Assembly: GCA_015478945.1 (NCBI GenBank)
Contig: JABUQX010118691.1
Coordinates: 75,001 to 85,000 of the forward strand
DNA length: 10,000 nt
DNA from: Trachelipus rathkii
Taxonomy: Eukaryota; Arthropoda; Malacostraca; Isopoda; Trachelipodidae
Reading direction: 5' to 3'
How positions within the stretch are numbered: position 1 is the stretch's first letter; the number at the start of each line of letters is the position of its first letter. Position numbers and translations under genes: made by a program. Positions 7,092 to 10,000 of the stretch are shown in pieces. Below the pieces are notes generated by a model. It saw only the letters and a list, made by a program, of their open reading frames with translations, was not told where the DNA came from and did no database searches.

Positions 7092-7103
7092 TCCCCATCA
7101 CTA
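7085..7103 (-). repeat. hAT right terminal inverted repeat
   Basis: On the minus strand it reads TAGTGATGGGGACGATTCC and mirrors the left end over TAGTG, ATGG and CGATT. It is followed directly by (AT)n. Confidence 0.7.
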
Positions 7104-7286
7104 TATATATATATATATTTTATATATTATATATATATATTTATATATAATATATACTATATAACTATATTATATATATTAATTATATATATATATTATA
7201 TATATATATATATATATTAATATATATATATATATATTTATATAACTATATATATATATATTATATATATATATATATATATATTA
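7104..7286. repeat. (AT)n microsatellite, right of the hAT insertion
   Basis: About 180 bp of interrupted TATATA between the hAT right end and the SINE poly(A) end. Open frames through it encode only Tyr/Ile runs. Confidence 0.94.
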
Positions 7287-7502
7287 TTTTTTTTTTTTTT
7301 TTTTTTTTTTTAACAGAAGATAAACCACCATCATTCACGGGCCAGAGCCCTAATCAGGAGGAGGTGTCTTCGTTTATAAACGTCCGAGCAGTGACGGAGC
7401 CAGCCCAAGGAGGATAGTCTCACATTCTCCCACCCGACCAGATTGCGAACCTGGGACCCTCACTTTGTTTGGCGAGTGGTCTAACACTGAGCTATCGGGC
7501 GC
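7287..7502 (-). mobile_element. tRNA-derived SINE with poly(A) tail
   Basis: On the minus strand the element starts at 7502 with GCGCCCG and a tRNA-like head: A box TAGCTCAGTGTTA (7482-7494) and B box GGTTCGCAATC (7441-7451). A T-arm stem CCAG/CTGG flanks the B box, and CGGGTG (about 7430-7436) can pair with the 5' end. These boxes form the internal RNA polymerase III promoter. A body of about 120 bp without tRNA likeness follows, ending in TTATCTTCTGTT and A25 (T25 at 7287-7311 on the plus strand). Total is about 216 bp including the tail, a usual SINE length. The anticodon arm is imperfect, so I do not name an isotype. Target duplications cannot be resolved in the surrounding A/T sequence. 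SINEs of this type move using a partner LINE; nothing shows that the LINE in this window is that partner. Confidence 0.87.
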
Positions 7503-8040
7503 TTTTTTTATATAAATTAAATAAATATATATTAAAAAAAATATATATACACACTATATCATCATATATATATATATAATACATAAATACATATACATAA
7601 CCTAAATATATATACACATTGCACTAACATATATTATACAAATATAAATATATCCCTACTATTATTAATACTATCAATATCATTACTATTATTATTATCA
7701 CTACTATCACTATAACTGCACTATGTTTTAATATTAATATTGATATGACTACACAATATTTCACATTAATATTAATATTATTACCACTATTATTATTATA
7801 TTAAAATTTTTCATTAACTAATATTACAACTGTAATTAATTATTATCATTATCATCCATCACCGACAATCACTGATATTACAATTATTAGGTTTGTTATA
7901 TTATATATTTCACCATATATTTTAATATTATTTTAAAACTATTCAACCATATATTAAATTTTCAACATTAACATTATTATTGACTTATTATAAGCAAAAT
8001 CAATGTTATTACTATTAGTATGTTAAATATCGATATATCA
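7503..8040. repeat. G-depleted A/T/C low-complexity DNA
   Basis: A degenerate mixture of ATT, ATC, ACT and TATA words with no coding or RNA signal. In 7561-7860 I count about 6 G against about 45 C on the plus strand. It looks like a decayed (ATT/ATC)n trinucleotide array next to an (AT)n stretch (about 7508-7620). The strand bias weakens after about 7880. Confidence 0.8.
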
Positions 8041-8600
8041 CAAAAATTTTCGCGAAAATAAATTGATAGAAGGGGTTTCCATCCACCTGCTACCCAAAGT
8101 GGAAGAGAATTTGGAAATTTACTTCATATGACTCGACGATAGAGTTGGGAAACGCAGCTCCACGATCTGCATATTTTAGTATTTTTAAATTTTCTCTTTA
8201 TAATTTTATATTTGTATTTAATTATCCAAATAGCCAAAAGAAATGATTTCAAAAATTTTGTTGGCTCCTCCAACCCAGATTACAGATGAAAAATAAATTT
8301 AAATGTTTTTAAAATTTTACATTTTTAAAAATCCAAAATCGTAATTTTCTTTTTATGTGAAACCTAGTAAGCCACCATGAGTCAATCAAATACTTTCTCT
8401 TTCTCTCTCTCTCTTCCTTCTTAAATATTCCAATAAAATCTTCAAGATTCCCTAGATTGGACTTTATCTCTTTCAATAATATCGCCCTCTAAATATCCCT
8501 TCTTCTTTCCTAATTCTCTCTCTTCTGGTCCCTGCTGTAATTTTGCCTCCCTTCTGGTTTTCCACTAAGTCACCAGCTCGTCGAAAGGTCGAATTCAAAA
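8041..8600. other. Unassigned segment with pyrimidine-rich part
   Basis: About 560 bp of normal complexity. It includes a perfect 14-bp palindrome ATTTTCGCGAAAAT (8046-8059), A/T-rich DNA to about 8375, then a C/T-rich stretch (8390-8570) with a short (CT)n run at 8394-8421. A Kozak-like GCCACCATG at about 8371 opens only 15 codons. I see no gene or recognised element. Confidence 0.55.
8394..8421 (+). repeat. Short (CT)n run
   Basis: TTTCTCTTTCTCTCTCTCTC and flanking CTTCCTTCTT; an imperfect CT dinucleotide repeat at the head of the pyrimidine-rich stretch. Confidence 0.85.
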
Positions 8601-8603
8601 TTA

Positions 8604-8655
8604 TATATAACTATATATATATATTGAATATATATATATATATATTATATATATA

Positions 8656-8688
<33 letters not shown>

Positions 8689-8740
8689 ATACTATATATA
8701 GATATAATATATATATATATATATATAATATATATATAAT

Positions 8741-8830
<90 letters not shown>

Positions 8831-8837
8831 ATATAAA

Positions 8838-8913
<76 letters not shown>

Positions 8914-9065
8914 TTATAAAAAAAATATATATATTAATTTTATATATATAATATTATAATATATATAGTAATATATATATATATAGTATATAATATTATA
9001 CTATATATATATATAGTTATTATAATATTAGTATTATAATTATATATATAATAAATATATTATAT

Positions 9066-9102
<37 letters not shown>

Positions 9103-9104
9103 TC
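8604..9104. repeat. (AT)n microsatellite
   Basis: About 500 bp, containing the longest uninterrupted TA stretch of the window (about 8837-8910), with short T6/A7 breaks near 8911-8927. It ends abruptly at TTCTAGAAATTTG near 9102. Confidence 0.95.
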
Positions 9105-9229
9105 TAGAAATTTGTTCTCATTCAGAGAAAAGCGGTAAATTTAGTGATAATTTTACATTACAAAAATTATTAGCATTTTATACTTAAATCCTATGACATG
9201 GATTAACATTAAAAAAAATGTACTTCAAT
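9105..9229. other. Segment between AT tract and mariner remnant
   Basis: About 125 bp of A/T-rich, non-repetitive DNA that may hold the mariner 3' non-coding end. I could not find a paired terminal repeat. Confidence 0.4.
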
Positions 9230-9620
9230 GGTAAAATAACTCGGACACTTTTAAAATATAAAGTATCTATAAAGTATTTGAAGTTGTGTGCTGATAACAT
9301 ATTTGTTAGTGCGTCTTAAACGTCATCGTCGTCATCAAAGTTGTTTCCAAAGAGATGTTCCTTAATCTTTGGAAACAAGTGATAATAGATGGTGTGAGGA
9401 ATTGGTCAGAACTTCACATATGAAGGCCTGCAGCAACACCTGTGAACCGCTAGCAGCTCGCGAATAAGAGTTATCGTGCAGTTGAGAAACTCGTCAACTT
9501 GATTCTCATAATGCGCGAGGACAGATTGCTCGGCATCAACTCGATTTTTATCGTGGTTGCCTGTTAGAATTTATGGCATTCACAACGTGTTCAGAGTTTT
9601 TGAAACCCTAATTTTCATGA
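9230..9620 (-). pseudogene. Mariner-family transposase C-terminal remnant
   Basis: Reading the minus strand from about 9600 gives HVVNA, then (C)RAICPRA near 9530, a frame change, and RVSQLHDNSYSRAASGSQ (about 9430-9490). This is followed by VLLQAF and CEVL, matching the mariner stretch that contains the second catalytic Asp in HDN. It continues with PHTIYYHLFPKIKEHLFGNN and FDDDDDV (about 9315-9385), the counterpart of PxYSPDLAPxDxHLFxxxKxxLxGxxF. The region holding SPDLAPSD is shortened and the third catalytic Asp is missing. Then come DALTNMLSAHNFKYF and a run-out near 9235. A cut-and-paste DDD transposase is thus represented by a dead copy with several frame changes. No terminal inverted repeat was found. 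Confidence 0.75.
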
Positions 9621-10000
9621 AGCAGTTTCATAAAGAACAGGTCTTGGCATTTCTTGACAATGTTAATGAAGTTATCGATAATTAAACGAGCGTCATAGTG
9701 AATGTTTTTCCTTTCATTCATGTGTCTATCATGGATGCTGCTTATTCCCGCAATTAATTCACGTCATCACTCCTCTTTCCGCGCAAAGGAATAGAATAAT
9801 ATGACGAACCTCGAAATAACACGACCAATTTAAACACAAGCAGCAATCAAAATAATGCTATGATTTGTAGCCACTGTAAGGACAAAACTTTGTCACATTT
9901 GACTCAAACTCCAGAAGATGAAGTAGTTCTGCCAATAATTTTCGGAAACTTTATTCAGTGAAGTTTGGTGCAGTTGCGAACGGACTAAGACAGGTTTTTA
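9621..10000. other. Unassigned right edge, possibly N-terminal part of the mariner
   Basis: About 380 bp of mixed composition, less A/T-biased than the rest. By position the upstream part of the mariner transposase should lie here on the minus strand, but I could not recognise its helix-turn-helix or DETW region in any frame. It may be strongly decayed or a different sequence. No host gene is supported. Confidence 0.4.

Larger units (their letters stand above)
3982..7103 (+). mobile_element. hAT-superfamily DNA transposon, degenerate, with nested fold-back insertion
   Basis: The ends are imperfect inverted repeats. The left end reads TAGTGCATGGCCGATT from 3982; the right end, read on the minus strand from 7103, is TAGTGATGGGGACGATTCC. 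They share TAGTG, ATGG and CGATT in register with one- to two-base gaps. TAGTG fits the YARNG start of hAT inverted repeats. Inside each end lies a cluster of ATCGG words, and between them is a transposase relic with a BED-like start and a clear hAT dimerisation domain. Flanks are (AT)n, so an 8-bp target duplication is compatible (ATATATAT versus TATATATA) but uninformative. Total length is about 3.1 kb; removing the nested insertion leaves about 2.3 kb. The right end also holds an internal (AT)n tract (6877-6995). The coding region is broken by many stops, so the copy is dead. Confidence 0.82.

Noticed and set aside
6850..7220. Tyr/Ile-rich frames on both strands
   Set aside because: They translate the (AT)n microsatellites.
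7430..7502. Functional tRNA gene on the minus strand
   Set aside because: The anticodon arm and acceptor stem are imperfect, and the sequence continues into a SINE body and A25 tail.
8371..8425. Kozak-like start GCCACCATG
   Set aside because: Opens only 15 codons, in CT-rich low-complexity DNA.

Overview
The window is eukaryotic, non-coding and repeat-dominated. It looks like an invertebrate, most likely arthropod, genome, because Jockey/I-type LINE, hAT, mariner and tRNA-SINE relics sit in long (AT)n microsatellites. Large-scale AT-dinucleotide expansion is common in decapod crustaceans, but that placement is only a guess. I find no intact host gene. Every protein-like signal is a decayed mobile-element ORF, recovered by reading across frameshifts and stops by eye.

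Layout. 1-2758 (minus strand): a non-LTR retrotransposon entering from the left edge. Its parts lie in the expected order from right to left: ORF1, an APE endonuclease (WN, GDFN and SDH motifs), a linker, then reverse transcriptase up to just past motif A. 2759-3312: (AT)n. 3313-3583: unassigned single-copy-like DNA. 3584-3981: (AT)n. 3982-7103 (plus strand): one hAT transposon with TAGTG-type terminal inverted repeats, clusters of ATCGG at both ends, a BED-finger-like start, a middle section and a C-terminal dimerisation domain ending at 6607. About 5521-6280: a fold-back/MITE-like element inside the hAT coding region, with inverted arms of about 105 bp, long A/T runs and a GC-rich core. It is flanked by a duplicated hAT segment of about 68 bp. 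7104-7286: (AT)n. 7287-7502 (minus strand): a tRNA-derived SINE with a poly(A) tail. 7503-8040: AT-rich, strongly G-depleted low-complexity DNA. 8041-8600: unassigned DNA with a pyrimidine-rich segment. 8604-9104: (AT)n. About 9230-9620 (minus strand): the C-terminal part of a mariner transposase, with the HDN motif kept and the third catalytic Asp lost. 9620-10000: unassigned, possibly the rest of the mariner.

History. The elements do not work together; they record successive insertions. The hAT landed in an (AT)n tract, a fold-back element then entered the hAT, the SINE landed at or beside the same AT tract, and all have decayed. The most unusual object is the nested fold-back element, with its GC-rich core, its extra outer copy of the arm motif and its long duplicated flank.
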